Shown here one piece after another: positions 53,462-63,826 of a stretch of DNA of 64,000 bases. The notes under the pieces are model-generated. The model saw only the letters and a list, made by a program, of their open reading frames with translations, did no database searches and was not told the origin of the DNA. Every line of letters begins with the position of its first letter. Within the stretch, counting starts at the first letter, position 1. Origin of the DNA: Prosthecodimorpha staleyi (GTDB taxonomy: Bacteria > Pseudomonadota > Alphaproteobacteria > Rhizobiales > Ancalomicrobiaceae); contig NZ_JAHHZF010000003.1 in NCBI RefSeq assembly GCF_018729455.1, forward strand, positions 285,052-349,051, in the 5' to 3' direction. The translations under genes and the position numbers were made by a program.

Positions 53462-54127
53462 ATGGGCGATGCGGGTTTCGTGGAACTCTTGTCGGCGGCG
53501 CAGGAAGCGCCGGCCGAGAAGCGTGGCGAATGCGTGCGCCGGGTCCGGGACGCCTTCCTGCAGAATGCCGCCGTCCTGCCGCAGGACCAGCTCGAACTGT
53601 TCGACGAGGTCATGACCAAGGTCATGGACCAGACTGCGCTGCTCGACCGGGTGACCTTCGCCAAGGCGGTGGCGCGCTCGCCACGGCTGCCCGACCGTCT
53701 GCGCCGGCGCCTGCTGACCGACACCACCATGGTGGCGGCGCCGATCATCGAGCATGCGGCGCTGAGCGATGCGGATCTCGTCCGCCTGATCGATCCGAAG
53801 AACGAGACGGTCTGCCTGTCGGTCGCCCGGCGCCAGCCGCTCAGCGTCGACGTGGCTGACAAGCTGATCGCGGCCGGCCAGCCCAAGGTGCTGGTCGCCC
53901 TGGCGCGCAACGTCGAAGCCGAACTCTCCTATGCGGCCTTCGAGATCCTGTCCGACATCGCCGTCGAGGGCGCCGAGATGGACGAGGCGCTGTCGTCGCG
54001 ACCGGACCTGCCGCCCGAGATCGCGCGCAAGCTGACCCGGGCCCTGGAGCGGCGCACCAGCCGGCGGCTCAATGCGATGATCGAGCGGGATCTGGAAAAA
54101 GGCCGCAAGCCCTTCGTCCTGCGCTGA
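53462..54127 (+). CDS. DUF2336 family protein
   Basis: A 221-residue all-helical protein of the alphaproteobacterial DUF2336 type. LFDEVMTKVMDQTALLDRVT, LTDTTMVAAPIIEHAALSDA and VCLSVARRQPLSVDVADKL resemble HEAT-like repeats, ending in a basic tail. Function is unknown. GGGGGAAA precedes ATG 53462. It precedes rplY but a promoter (54179) and terminator-like hairpin separate them. Confidence 0.75.
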   Translation: MGDAGFVELLSAAQEAPAEKRGECVRRVRDAFLQNAAVLPQDQLELFDEVMTKVMDQTALLDRVTFAKAVARSPRLPDRLRRRLLTDTTMVAAPIIEHAALSDADLVRLIDPKNETVCLSVARRQPLSVDVADKLIAAGQPKVLVALARNVEAELSYAAFEILSDIAVEGAEMDEALSSRPDLPPEIARKLTRALERRTSRRLNAMIERDLEKGRKPFVLR

Positions 54128-54178
54128 CGGCCGGCCAGTCTGCCGCGGGGGTGGCCGACCGATCGTCGAAGCCCGGGA

Positions 54179-54282
54179 TTGCGCCGGCGGCCGTCTTCCC
54201 GTATATCGGCCGCGTCCTTTCGCGCCGACACCCCTGGAGGCAACGCGAGGACGAGGCTGGGCCGGTCTGACCGGCCCTTTTT
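54179..54282 (+). promoter_or_regulatory. rplY promoter and leader with terminator-like hairpin
   Basis: TTGCGC (54179-54184), 17 bases, TATATC (54202-54207) is a good promoter. About 50 bases downstream, GGGCCGG (54259-54265) and CCGGCCC (54271-54277) close a TCTGA loop (arms extend two more pairs as a palindrome), followed by TTTTT (54278-54282). That terminator ends only 19 bases before the rplY ATG. It could attenuate rplY-pth or, if the promoter is not used, simply end the DUF2336 transcript. Confidence 0.6.
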
Positions 54283-54301
54283 GCATTGAAGGAACAGACC
54301 C

Positions 54302-54901
54302 ATGAGCCGTCAATCCTACGAGCTCCAGGCGTCCGTGCGTGACCGCGTCGGCAAGGGGGCCGCGCGTTTGCTGCGTCGTACTGGCAACATTCCGGCCGTG
54401 ATCTACGGCGACAAGAAGCCCCCGATCGCCATCGCGATCGACTATCGCGAGGCCGACAAGCGGCTGCGCGCCGGCGGCTTCATGACCACCGTCGCGACCA
54501 TCGCGGTCGGCGGCGAGAAGATCCTGGTGATCCCGAAGGACTACCACCTCGATCCGGTCAAGGACTCGCTGACCCATATCGATTTCCTGCGCATCGGCGC
54601 CGGCTCGAAGGTCACCGTCTGGGTGCCGGTCCACATCGTCGGCCAGGACAAGTCGCCCGGCATCAAGCGCGGCGGCGCGATCAACGTCGTGCGCCACGAA
54701 ATCGAGTTCGAGTGCCAGGCGGACCAGATCCCCGAGCATGTCGTGGCCGACGTGTCGGCGCTCGAGATCAACGATTCGCTGCACATCTCCGGCGTCAAGC
54801 TGCCCGAGGGCGTGAAGCCGGTCATCCAGGACCGCGACTTCACCGTCGTCACCATCGCGGCGCCGGCCGGCTTCGACGAGCCCGCCACCGCCTCGGCGTG
54901 A
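54302..54901 (+). CDS. rplY: 50S ribosomal protein L25 (general stress protein Ctc type)
   Basis: A 199-residue L25. The N-terminal 5S-rRNA-binding domain (LQASVRDRVGKGAARLLRRT; NIPAVIYGDKKPPIAIAID; HLDPVKDSLTHIDFLRI) spans ~1-95. The C-terminal TL5/Ctc domain (VPVHIVGQDKSPGIKRGGAI; VADVSALEINDSLHISGVKL) spans ~100-185. AAGGA lies upstream of ATG. It is followed by pth after 24 bp, a widely conserved pairing. Confidence 0.96.
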   Translation: MSRQSYELQASVRDRVGKGAARLLRRTGNIPAVIYGDKKPPIAIAIDYREADKRLRAGGFMTTVATIAVGGEKILVIPKDYHLDPVKDSLTHIDFLRIGAGSKVTVWVPVHIVGQDKSPGIKRGGAINVVRHEIEFECQADQIPEHVVADVSALEINDSLHISGVKLPEGVKPVIQDRDFTVVTIAAPAGFDEPATASA

Positions 54902-54925
54902 CCTAGAGCGGCCGGGGCGATTGTC

Positions 54926-55621
54926 ATGCTGCTCCTGGTGGGCCTCGGCAATCCCGGCCGCGACTATGCCGGCAACCGGCACAATATCGGCTTCATGGCG
55001 GCGGACGCGATCGTCCGCCGCCATTCCTTTTCGCCCTGGCGGCAGAAATTCTCCGGCGAGATCGCCGAAGGCAGCGTCGCCGGCGAGAAGGTCGCGGTGC
55101 TGAAGCCGCTGACCTACATGAACGAGAGCGGCCGCTCGGTTGCCGCCGCCGCGCAATTCTGGAAGATCGAGCCGAAGGACATCGTGGTCTTCCACGACGA
55201 ACTCGACCTGCCGCCCGCCAAGATGCGCATGAAGACCGGCGGCGGCCATGCCGGCCATAACGGCCTGCGCTCGATCCAGGCCCATCTCGGCCCCGATTTC
55301 CGCCGCGTCCGCCTCGGCATCGGCCATCCCGGCGCCAAGGAGCTGGTCACCAACTGGGTGCTGGGCGACTTCGCCAAGGCCGATTCCGACTGGCTGCAGG
55401 CGCTTCTCGACGCGCTCGCCGACCATCTGCCCCGGCTCGTCGCCGGCGAGGATGCCGCCTACCAGAGCGATATCGCGCTGGCGCTCCAGCCCGAGAGGAA
55501 GGCGAAGGAGCCCAAGGCGCCGCCGCCCGCCGAGGCGGCGAAGCCGACCGGCCCGAGCGAGGCCTCCAAGAACGCGATGGCGGAGACGCTGCGCCGTCTC
55601 CTGGCGCAGAAGAAGCGCTGA
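54926..55621 (+). CDS. pth: Peptidyl-tRNA hydrolase
   Basis: A 231-residue cytosolic esterase that recycles peptidyl-tRNA. Catalytic features are [20 protein letters not shown] (Asn10, His19), the substrate loop [11 protein letters not shown] and the catalytic aspartate in [24 protein letters not shown] and [12 protein letters not shown] follow. The last ~40 residues are a Lys/Ala/Pro-rich extension beyond the E. coli length (194), common in this order. Downstream of rplY in the same operon. Confidence 0.96.
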   Translation: MLLLVGLGNPGRDYAGNRHNIGFMAADAIVRRHSFSPWRQKFSGEIAEGSVAGEKVAVLKPLTYMNESGRSVAAAAQFWKIEPKDIVVFHDELDLPPAKMRMKTGGGHAGHNGLRSIQAHLGPDFRRVRLGIGHPGAKELVTNWVLGDFAKADSDWLQALLDALADHLPRLVAGEDAAYQSDIALALQPERKAKEPKAPPPAEAAKPTGPSEASKNAMAETLRRLLAQKKR

Positions 55622-55841
55622 GGCGTCATGGTCCTGCCACCGGCGGTAGCCGCCCGAGGGACGCCGGGGGGGGCGTCGCCGGGAGAACGCCGCAACCGAA
55701 ATCCGTTTCGGTTCGCCGCCCTGCCCGGTTCCGACCGCGCGCCGCCCACCATGCCGATCGCGCCTCCGGGCGGCCGGCCGCCCGCCCACCCAATTTCCCT
55801 GCCTTGTCGGCAGGTCTACGCAACCTGGAAGGACCGAGCCC

Positions 55842-56153
55842 ATGTCCGACGACGACTATGTCTATGACGAAGCCACCGGTGAATGGATCTCGCCCGCCGA
55901 AGCCAAGGCCAAGGCGGCCGCAGGTGCCGGCGCGGACGAGGTCGAGGTGCGCGATTCCGTCGGCAACCGGCTGGCCGACGGCGACAGCGTGGTGCTGATC
56001 AAGGATCTGAAGGTCAAGGGCACCACGCAGACACTGCGCCGCGGCACCGTGATCAAGTCGATCCGGCTGACCGGCGACGCACAGGAGGTCGACTGCCGGC
56101 ACGAGACCATCCGCGGCCTCGTTCTGCGCGCCGAGTTCCTGCGCAAGCACTGA
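55842..56153 (+). CDS. PhnA-like (YjdM C-terminal domain) protein lacking the zinc ribbon cysteines
   Basis: A 103-residue protein. Residues ~34-103 (VRDSVGNRLADGDSVVLIKD ... VKGTTQTLRRGTVIKSIRL) match the PhnA/YjdM C-terminal SH3-like domain. The N-terminal ~25 residues (DDDYVYDEATGEWISPAEAK) align in position with the zinc ribbon of E. coli YjdM, but the four cysteines are absent. Function is not established; the old link to phosphonate use is doubtful. GGAAGGA precedes ATG 55842. Confidence 0.78.
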   Translation: MSDDDYVYDEATGEWISPAEAKAKAAAGAGADEVEVRDSVGNRLADGDSVVLIKDLKVKGTTQTLRRGTVIKSIRLTGDAQEVDCRHETIRGLVLRAEFLRKH

Positions 56154-56316
56154 GCGGAACCCGTCGACGGCGGGCCGGGCACGGCGGCGGCGGCGCCTGC
56201 CCCGCACGCACCGCCCCGCCGCACGCGCCCCTCGGCACGGGACTTGACGGGGCGCCCGCCATTCCGTCTAACACCGGCCAAATCCTTCCCGAACCGGACC
56301 GGAAAGACCCCTCCCC

Positions 56317-57411
<1,095 letters not shown>

Positions 57412-57417
57412 GGCGAC

Positions 57418-57439
57418 GCGGCCGGCTCCCGCCGGCCGC
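57418..57439. terminator. Hairpin between convergent ychF and DUF4282 genes
   Basis: GCGGCCGGC and GCCGGCCGC arms (9 perfect pairs) enclose TCCC, starting 6 bases after the ychF stop. There is no T-run on either strand. Position suggests a shared terminator, or Rho-dependent ends with a protective hairpin. Confidence 0.5.
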
Positions 57440-57456
57440 TGCCCGGGCCTGCCGGA

Positions 57457-57747
57457 TCACTCCGGAATGCCGTCCTTCGGATGGCCGCCGACGAAGCGGT
57501 CGTGCAGGCGGAACACCGCCTGATAGAGCTCGACGAAGATGCGCAGGCCGATCGCCGCCATGGTCGACCAGATCACGGTCGACAGGAGCCCGAACAGGGC
57601 GGCCGCCGGCGCGCTGATGAGAAGCGCGAGCGATCCCAGCACGCCGAGAACGGCGCTGAGCCCGATCAGGGCCAGGCCCAGAAGATAGAGCGGCTTGATC
57701 AGGCTCGGCGTGACGAACTCGTCGAGCGAGAGGAATTTGTTAAGCAT
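57457..57747 (-). CDS. DUF4282 small membrane protein
   Basis: A 96-residue inner-membrane protein. A soluble N-terminus (MLNKFLSLDEFVTPSLIKPL) is followed by two hydrophobic segments (YLLGLALIGLSAVLGVLGSL; TVIWSTMAAIGLRIFVELYQ) and a short cytosolic tail. The FLSLDEF...TP and R.F.E match DUF4282; function is unknown. ATG 57747 is preferred (AGAGGG upstream) over one 48 bases earlier. Confidence 0.8.
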   Translation of the reverse strand: MLNKFLSLDEFVTPSLIKPLYLLGLALIGLSAVLGVLGSLALLISAPAAALFGLLSTVIWSTMAAIGLRIFVELYQAVFRLHDRFVGGHPKDGIPE

Positions 57748-58040
57748 CGAGACCCTCTTCATTCGGAATGCAGCCAGGCGCCGGATCGCCGACACCGGAT
57801 ATGGCCCGGCGCAACCGCCCTGCCAACCCGAAGCCCTTCAATTTCGGGACCTTCCCGCCCGGACTTTCGTCCGCCCAAGGTCCGCGTCCGGAGCGTTTCA
57901 CCCCGACCATCGAGCAATGCGAATTTGCACCACCGCCGTGACGGCTGAGTGGTACAGATTCCCGCCGCCGACCGCTACCATCTCGCGACACGGAAGGCGA
58001 GGGCCTGAACTGTCGCCCACAGAGGAAACGAAGGGGGATC

Positions 58041-58502
58041 ATGACGGACAATAAGATCAGCTTCGACGATTTCGAGGTCGGCCGGCGCATCGAACTCGGC
58101 AGCAAGGACGTGACGCGCGACGAGGTCATCGCCTTCGCGGCGGTCTACGACGCCCAGCCGATGCATCTCGACGACAGCGCCGCACGGGACGGCATGCTCG
58201 GCGCCCTGTCGGCCTCCGGCTGGCACACCATCGCCATGTTCATGCGGCTCTTGTGCGACAACCTGCTGCTCAAGGCCCATTCGCTCGGCTCGCCCGGCAT
58301 CGACAAGGTACGCTGGCTCAGGCCGGTTTTCCCCGGCGACCGCCTGACCGCCGTGGCCGAGGTGGTCGAGACCCGCGCCTCGAAGAGCCGGCCGGACTTG
58401 GGCATCGTGCGGTTCCGCTTCACCGTTTCCAACCAGGCCGGTGAGGCGGTGATGACCATGGAAAACCCGATCATGTTCGCGACCCGGGAGGCCGCCGCCT
58501 GA
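58041..58502 (+). CDS. MaoC-family hydratase/dehydratase (first of a pair)
   Basis: A 153-residue single hot-dog domain. The catalytic Asp/His pair is in FAAVYDAQPMHLDDSAARDG, followed by LGALSASGWHTIAMFMRLLC and VRFRFTVSNQAGEAVMTMEN. MaoC proteins hydrate trans-enoyl-CoA esters or act on acyl thioesters. It overlaps the next maoC gene by one base (TGATG), suggesting the two products form a heterodimer or complementary pair. GGGGG precedes ATG. Confidence 0.88.
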   Translation: MTDNKISFDDFEVGRRIELGSKDVTRDEVIAFAAVYDAQPMHLDDSAARDGMLGALSASGWHTIAMFMRLLCDNLLLKAHSLGSPGIDKVRWLRPVFPGDRLTAVAEVVETRASKSRPDLGIVRFRFTVSNQAGEAVMTMENPIMFATREAAA

Positions 58503-58984
58503 TGTGGTACGAAGATATCGAGCCGGGCCGGGTCAGCGAACTCGGCAGCTACACCTTCACGGCGGACGACATCGTCGGCTTCGCGCGCCAGTTCGACCCG
58601 CAGCCATTCCACCTCTCCGACGAGGCGGCGCGCAATTCGCTGTTCGGGCGGCTCGCCGCCTCCGGCTGGCAGACCGCCTCGGTGTTCATGAAGCTCAATG
58701 TCGAGCGGATCGAGCGCAACAAGGCCGCCTACGCCGCGCGCGGCGAGACCCCGCCGGCGCTCGGTCCGTCGCCCGGCTTCGACAACATGCGCTGGCCGCG
58801 CCCGGTGCTCGCCGGCGACACGGTGACCTACCGCTCGACCACCCTCTCCAAGCGCCTGTCGGCGACGCGCGCCGGATGGGGCCTGTTCCAGGAACTGAAC
58901 GAGGGCTTCAACCAGAACGGCGACAAGGTGTTCGAGTTCACGGCGAATGTCTTCACCCCGGTCCGGGATCCGGGCGCCGCCTGA
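58502..58984 (+). CDS. MaoC-family hydratase/dehydratase (second of a pair)
   Basis: A 160-residue hot-dog protein with the catalytic motif FARQFDPQPFHLSDEAARNS and LFGRLAASGWQTASVFMKLN. It is a clear paralogue of the preceding gene. Its ATG shares a base with that gene's TGA, so translation is coupled. The specific acyl-CoA substrate is unknown. Confidence 0.88.
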   Translation: MWYEDIEPGRVSELGSYTFTADDIVGFARQFDPQPFHLSDEAARNSLFGRLAASGWQTASVFMKLNVERIERNKAAYAARGETPPALGPSPGFDNMRWPRPVLAGDTVTYRSTTLSKRLSATRAGWGLFQELNEGFNQNGDKVFEFTANVFTPVRDPGAA

Positions 58985-59038
58985 TCGGATCGCGTTCGGC
59001 CGGGAGACGGCGGCCGCATCGCCCCACCGCAGAGATTG

Positions 59039-59071
59039 AATCGGGCGGCTCCAACCCGGGGCCGCCCGATT
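59039..59071. terminator. Bidirectional terminator-like hairpin between maoC and dehydratase genes
   Basis: AATCGGGCGGC (59039-59049) and GCCGCCCGATT (59061-59071) are perfect 11-base arms. They lie between the convergent second maoC gene and the IlvD/Edd gene, 54 bp and 12 bp from their ends. The A/T ends of the stem give a short U-tract in both directions. Confidence 0.7.
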
Positions 59072-59083
59072 GTCCATCCGGGC

Positions 59084-60877
59084 TCAGTGGTTGTCGCGCG
59101 GGACGCCCTTTTCGGCGATGCGCTGGTACTTGATCGCCGGCTTCAGCACCATGCCGTCGGAGAGTTGGTCGACCATGGAGCGCTGGATCTCCTGCCAGGG
59201 GGTCTGGCTGGCCGGGAAGGCATAGCCGCCATGGCCCTGCAGGTCGGCGCGGCGCTGGTTGAGCTCGGCGTCGGAGATCAGGATGTCGGCGGTGCGCTTG
59301 CGCAGGTCAATGCGGACCTTGTCGCCGGTCTTCAGCACGGCGAGACCGCCGCCCGCCGCCGCTTCCGGGCTGGCATTGAGGATCGAGGGCGAGCCCGAGG
59401 TGCCCGACTGCCGGCCGTCGCCGATGCAGGGCAGCGCCTTGATGCCGCGCTTCAGGAGATAGTCCGGGGCGCGCATGTTGACCACCTCGGCGGCGCCCGG
59501 ATAGCCGATCGGGCCGGTGCCACGCATGAACAGGATGGTGTTCTCGTCGATGCCGAGTTCGGGATCGTCGATGCGGTGGTGATAGTCCTCCGGCCCGTCG
59601 AACACCACGGCACGGCCGACGAAGGCCTCCGGATCGTTCGGATCGGACAGGTAGCGGTCGCGGAACTCGGGCGAGATCACGCTGGTCTTCATGATCGCGC
59701 TGTCGAACAGGTTGCCCTTGAGCACGATGAAGCCGGCCTCGGCCTTGAGCGGCGCCTCGAAGCTGCGGATCACGTCGCCATCGCCGATCGTGACCGCGCG
59801 GCAGTTCTCGCCGATCGACTTGCCGTTGACGGTCTTGGCACCCTCGTGGATCAGGCCGTGCTTCATCAATTCGGCGATCACCGCCGGCAGGCCGCCGGCG
59901 CGGTGATATTCCTCGCCGAGATAGTGGCCGGCCGGCTGCATGTTGACCAGCAGCGGCACCTTGTGGCCGATCGTCTCCCAGTCGTCGATGGAGAGTTCGA
60001 CGCCGATATGGCGCGCGATGGCGTTGATGTGGATCGGCGCGTTGGTCGAGCCGCCGATCGCCGAACAGGCGACGATGACGTTTTCGAACGCCTCGCGGGT
60101 CATGATGTCGGACGGCTTCAGGTCCTCGTGCACCATGTCGACGATGCGCCGGCCGGTCTCGTAGGCGATCTGGCCGCGCTCGCGATAGGGCGCGGGGATG
60201 GCCGCGCAGAAGGGCAGCGACATGCCGAGCGCCTCGGCGAGCGCGTTCATGGTCGAGGCCGTGCCCATGGTGTTGCAGTGGCCGACGGAGGGCGCCGAGG
60301 AGGCGACCATGTCCATCATCTCGTCATAGCTGATCTCGCCGCGGGCGAACTGCTCGCGCGCGTTCCAGACCACCGTGCCGGAGCCGGCCAGCTGGCCCTT
60401 CCAGTAGCCGTTCAGCATCGGCCCGCCGGACAGCACGATGGCCGGGATGTTGACGGTTGCGGCCGCCATCAGGCAGGCCGGCGTGGTCTTGTCGCAGCCG
60501 GTGGTCAGCACGACGCCGTCGAGCGGATAGCCGTAGAGGACCTCAACCAGGCCCAGATAGGCGAGGTTGCGGTCGAGCGAGGCGGTCGGACGCTTGCCGG
60601 TCTCCTGGATCGGATGGACCGGAAATTCCAGCGGCACGCCGCCCATGGCGCGGATGCCGTCGCGGACGCGGTGGGCGAGATCGATATGGCCGCGATTGCA
60701 CGGCGACAGATCCGACCCGGTCTGGGCGATGCCGATGATCGGCTTGCCGCCCTGCAGCTCTTCGCGGGTCAGGCCGAAATTTAGGTAGCGTTCCAGATAG
60801 AGCGAAGTCATGTCCGGATTGGCGGGGTTGTCGAACCAGAGCTGCGAACGGAGCTTCTTCGACGGTGACGCGGACAT
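59084..60877 (-). CDS. IlvD/Edd-family sugar-acid dehydratase
   Basis: A 597-residue iron-sulfur dehydratase. Cluster cysteines are in [21 protein letters not shown] and [23 protein letters not shown] and the C-terminal [20 protein letters not shown] are family blocks. The length and [20 protein letters not shown] resemble D-xylonate/L-arabonate dehydratases more than the branched-chain amino-acid enzyme IlvD, with which it should not be confused. It would convert an aldonic acid to its 2-keto-3-deoxy form. GGGAGG precedes ATG 60877; a promoter lies at 60918-60947. Confidence 0.85.
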   Translation of the reverse strand: MSASPSKKLRSQLWFDNPANPDMTSLYLERYLNFGLTREELQGGKPIIGIAQTGSDLSPCNRGHIDLAHRVRDGIRAMGGVPLEFPVHPIQETGKRPTASLDRNLAYLGLVEVLYGYPLDGVVLTTGCDKTTPACLMAAATVNIPAIVLSGGPMLNGYWKGQLAGSGTVVWNAREQFARGEISYDEMMDMVASSAPSVGHCNTMGTASTMNALAEALGMSLPFCAAIPAPYRERGQIAYETGRRIVDMVHEDLKPSDIMTREAFENVIVACSAIGGSTNAPIHINAIARHIGVELSIDDWETIGHKVPLLVNMQPAGHYLGEEYHRAGGLPAVIAELMKHGLIHEGAKTVNGKSIGENCRAVTIGDGDVIRSFEAPLKAEAGFIVLKGNLFDSAIMKTSVISPEFRDRYLSDPNDPEAFVGRAVVFDGPEDYHHRIDDPELGIDENTILFMRGTGPIGYPGAAEVVNMRAPDYLLKRGIKALPCIGDGRQSGTSGSPSILNASPEAAAGGGLAVLKTGDKVRIDLRKRTADILISDAELNQRRADLQGHGGYAFPASQTPWQEIQRSMVDQLSDGMVLKPAIKYQRIAEKGVPRDNH

Positions 60878-60917
60878 GCTGGGCCTCCCTAGGATTTCGG
60901 CTGCTTCGTAGATGCAA

Positions 60918-60947
60918 ATTGTATGAGGATTGCGGTGCGGCTTTCAA
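60918..60947 (-). promoter_or_regulatory. Promoter of the sugar-acid dehydratase gene
   Basis: On the minus strand TTGAAA (plus 60942-60947), 18 bases, then TACAAT (plus 60918-60923), about 40 bp before the ATG. TTGTATGA on the plus strand (60919-60926) overlaps the -10; the same octamer is present on the opposite strand in the kduI control region (37677-37684). Confidence 0.65.
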
Positions 60948-61028
60948 GCGCTCTCGCGTCGGGATCAGCGCGGACCAGCCGTGCGGGACCGATCCGGCCT
61001 GCGGCTCGCCGTCACGGCCGCACGGCCT

Positions 61029-62156
61029 TTACGGCCGCAGCATGCCGCCGAGATCGGCCAGGACGGTGCCGAAGCGGCGCTCTTGGGCGTGGCGCAGCAT
61101 CAGCGCCGCCTCGCTGCGCCGGCGGCGGCCGATCTCCCGTTCCAGCCGCGCGATCTCGCCGGCCTTCTCCTCGGAGGACCAGACCGCCGGCGCGTCGTCG
61201 GGCGGGCGGCAGTCGGCGAACACGCTCGGATCGTTCATCTGACCGCGCAGCCATTCGACATCCGACAGCGAGGCCTGCCAGATCCGCTCCAGAAGCGGGC
61301 GCGGCAGCGTGAAGGCCGGGCCGGGCCGCTCGCGCAGGTTCTTGCGGAACCAATATTCGAGCGAGGTGATGTCATAGTCCTTGAACAGGCCGCGCTTGAG
61401 CGGGCCGGCCCAGCGGCGGCGCAGCGCGATATAGTGCTGCTCGATCAGTTGCGCGGCCTCCGCGCTGGTGCGCGGGTTGTTCCACGGCCGCGGCAGCAGC
61501 GCGAGAACCTCCGGGCCGGCGCCGATCGCGGCGGCGAAATCGGCGATCAGGTCGCCGCCGACCATGCGGCGCCGGTCGAACAGGCGCAGATCCAGCGCAT
61601 CGCGGCCGAACCGCTCGATGAAGCGCTCCAGCGACCGGCGATAGTTCGGCACGATCGGACTCGACGCCGGATCGTCGGCGACGGTCTCGGCCAGTTCGGA
61701 GACCGGATGGCCGTGCTTGATGTTCTCCTGCGCGCGGCTCGACGCCCAGGAGATCGGATCGCGCAGATAGGCGACGATGCGCACGCGCTCGAAATGACGC
61801 GACAGAATGTCGTGGAGGCCGTCGGCCTCCCGATCCTCGACGCGGAACAGGCCCTCGCCGGACATGATCATCCGCGGCGCCTTGGGGTGGCGGATCAGCT
61901 CCAGGAACGGCCCGGCGACGCGGCCGACATCGAAGCCGCCGACATTGCGGGCGAGCCCGAGCTGGTCGGCCGCCGCGCCCTTCACGCGCTTGGAGCGGCC
62001 CTTCACCACCATCTTGATGATGCGCGAATGGTTCTGGCCCATGTCCAGATAGTCGTAGCCATGGCCGATCAGCGCGCCACGCGCGGCGTGGAAGGCGCCC
62101 TGGATCGAGGTCGATCCGGTCTTGGACATGCCGATATGCAGAAAGAGTTCGGTCAT
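61029..62156 (-). CDS. Sulfotransferase-like P-loop protein
   Basis: A 375-residue protein. The 5' phosphosulfate loop is HIGMSKTGSTSIQGAF (residues ~7-22). The 3'-phosphate-binding segment is RIVAYLRDPISWASSRAQEN. The last ~50 residues are Arg/Glu-rich helix. This looks like a cytosolic sulfotransferase acting on carbohydrate or lipid, or a related nucleotide-binding protein; the acceptor is unknown. GGAGA precedes ATG 62156. It has no obvious functional tie to the dehydratase or TRAP genes beside it. Confidence 0.75.
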   Translation of the reverse strand: MTELFLHIGMSKTGSTSIQGAFHAARGALIGHGYDYLDMGQNHSRIIKMVVKGRSKRVKGAAADQLGLARNVGGFDVGRVAGPFLELIRHPKAPRMIMSGEGLFRVEDREADGLHDILSRHFERVRIVAYLRDPISWASSRAQENIKHGHPVSELAETVADDPASSPIVPNYRRSLERFIERFGRDALDLRLFDRRRMVGGDLIADFAAAIGAGPEVLALLPRPWNNPRTSAEAAQLIEQHYIALRRRWAGPLKRGLFKDYDITSLEYWFRKNLRERPGPAFTLPRPLLERIWQASLSDVEWLRGQMNDPSVFADCRPPDDAPAVWSSEEKAGEIARLEREIGRRRRSEAALMLRHAQERRFGTVLADLGGMLRP

Positions 62157-62235
62157 GGGGTCTCCGCTGACGGGCGACAGCCTATCGCGTCTCGGGGGCG
62201 AACGAAAACCGTCGCGATGGGGGTTCGCTCACCCG

Positions 62236-63822
62236 TCATCGGCCGAGCATCCGGTTGGGCAGCCAAGTCGACAGGCCGGGGAAGCTCCAGAACACGACCA
62301 GCGACAAGAGCTGCAGAATCACGAAGGGAATGATGCCGCGGTAGATGTCCGAGGTCTTCACTTCCGGCGGGGCGACGCCGCGCAGATAGAACAGCGCGAC
62401 CCCGAAGGGCGGGTGCATGAAGCTGGTCTGCAGATTGACCCCCATCATCACGCCGAGCCAGACCGGGCTCATCGGCGAGCCGTCCGGCATCGGCATCTTG
62501 AGCAGCACCGGCGCGGCGATCGGCACGACGATGTAGCAGATCTCCAGGAAGTCGACGAAGAAGCCGAGCAGGAACATCGCCGCCATCACGACGAAGACCG
62601 CCCCCATCGTGCCGCCGGGCAGGTCGGCGAGCGCCCCGGTGACCATCTCTTCGCCGCCGAGCCCGCGGAAGATCAGGCTGAACATGGTGGCGCCGATGAC
62701 GATGGCGAAGACCATGGCGGTGATCTCGCCGGTGCCGCGCATCACCGGGCGCAGCACCTCGGCGCTGAGCGTGACCAGAACCGCCGCCAGGATGCCGGCC
62801 GCCACGACCGCCACAGCAGCCAACGCAGCCGCCAGCGCGACCGCCTCGGCCGGGCTCCGGCTCGCCCGCCCGATGCGCAGGTCGAAGGCGAGCGTCAGCA
62901 CGACGATCGCGCCGAGCGCGATCCAGGCGGCCGAGAACAGCGGTGCCAGACGCGGCGCCTGACGCCGGCCGGCGAGCAGCAGCGTGCCGACCGCCCCGAC
63001 CGAGGCCGCCTCGGTCGGCGTCGCGATGCCGGCCAGGATCGAGCCGAGCACGCACAGGACCAGCGCCACCGGCGGCATCAGCGCGCCGGCGACCTCGCCC
63101 AGCGTCACCCGGCCAAGCGCCTCCGGGGCGGGCGGCGAGGTCTCCGGCCTCAGCCAGGCGACCACGGCCTGATAGACCAGATAGAGCCCGGCCAGCGTCA
63201 GCCCGGGGATCAGCGCGCCGGCGAAGAGATCGGCGACCGAGACGGATTCGGGCGCGAAGATGCCCTGGTCGGTCTGGGCCTTCTGGTAGGCGTTGCCGAG
63301 CACGTCGCCGAGCACGACCAGCACGATCGAGGGCGGGATGATCTGCCCGAGCGTGCCGGCCGCCGCGATCGTGCCGGTGGCGAGCTTCGGGTCGTAGCCC
63401 CAGCGCAGCATGGTCGGCAGTGACAGAAGCCCCATGGTCACGACCGTGGCGCCGACGATGCCGGTCGAGGCGGCGAGCAGCGCGCCGACGATGGTGACCG
63501 AGAAGCCGAGCCCGCCGCGGATCGGCCCGAACAGGCGGCCCATGGTCTCGAGCAGCAGTTCGGCGACGCGCGACTTCTCCAGCATCACGCCCATGAACAC
63601 GAACAGCGGCACGGCCAGGAGCACGCCGGAGGTCATCACCCCGAAGACGCGCTGTGGCAGGGCGCCGAGAAACGCCGGGTCGAACACGCCGAGCGCGAGG
63701 CCGAGGCCGGCGAACAGGATCGCCGTACCGGCGAGCGTGAAGGCGACCGGATAGCCGGCCATGACCAGAAGGCAGGCGGCCACGAACATGCCGATATCGA
63801 GGGAATGGGCGAGCGACGCCAT
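62236..63822 (-). CDS. TRAP transporter large permease (DctM type)
   Basis: A 528-residue membrane protein with a dozen or more hydrophobic segments. The family blocks are VPLFVFMGVMLEKSRVAELL, GTLGQIIPPSIVLVVLGDVL, GIATPTEAASVGAVG and MHPPFGVALFYLRGVAPPEV. It is ~100 residues longer than typical DctM because of an insert (~305-390) with extra hydrophobic segments, as in the long DctM branch. It forms the sodium-driven channel with the small subunit. GAGGGGA precedes ATG 63822, which starts 5 bases after the DctQ stop. Confidence 0.9.
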   Translation of the reverse strand: MASLAHSLDIGMFVAACLLVMAGYPVAFTLAGTAILFAGLGLALGVFDPAFLGALPQRVFGVMTSGVLLAVPLFVFMGVMLEKSRVAELLLETMGRLFGPIRGGLGFSVTIVGALLAASTGIVGATVVTMGLLSLPTMLRWGYDPKLATGTIAAAGTLGQIIPPSIVLVVLGDVLGNAYQKAQTDQGIFAPESVSVADLFAGALIPGLTLAGLYLVYQAVVAWLRPETSPPAPEALGRVTLGEVAGALMPPVALVLCVLGSILAGIATPTEAASVGAVGTLLLAGRRQAPRLAPLFSAAWIALGAIVVLTLAFDLRIGRASRSPAEAVALAAALAAVAVVAAGILAAVLVTLSAEVLRPVMRGTGEITAMVFAIVIGATMFSLIFRGLGGEEMVTGALADLPGGTMGAVFVVMAAMFLLGFFVDFLEICYIVVPIAAPVLLKMPMPDGSPMSPVWLGVMMGVNLQTSFMHPPFGVALFYLRGVAPPEVKTSDIYRGIIPFVILQLLSLVVFWSFPGLSTWLPNRMLGR

Positions 63823-63826
63823 CCGG

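Noticed and set aside
52400-55843. Very long open frame on the minus strand (1147 codons)
   Set aside because: It lies antisense to proC, the DUF2336 gene, rplY and pth, all with clear family motifs. Its translation is Arg/Gly/Asp/His-rich and low in complexity, the usual mirror of GC-rich codon bias.
59084-60877. ilvD (dihydroxy-acid dehydratase of branched-chain amino acid synthesis)
   Set aside because: Sequence blocks and sugar-acid/TRAP surroundings fit pentonate-type dehydratases better; no ilv genes nearby.
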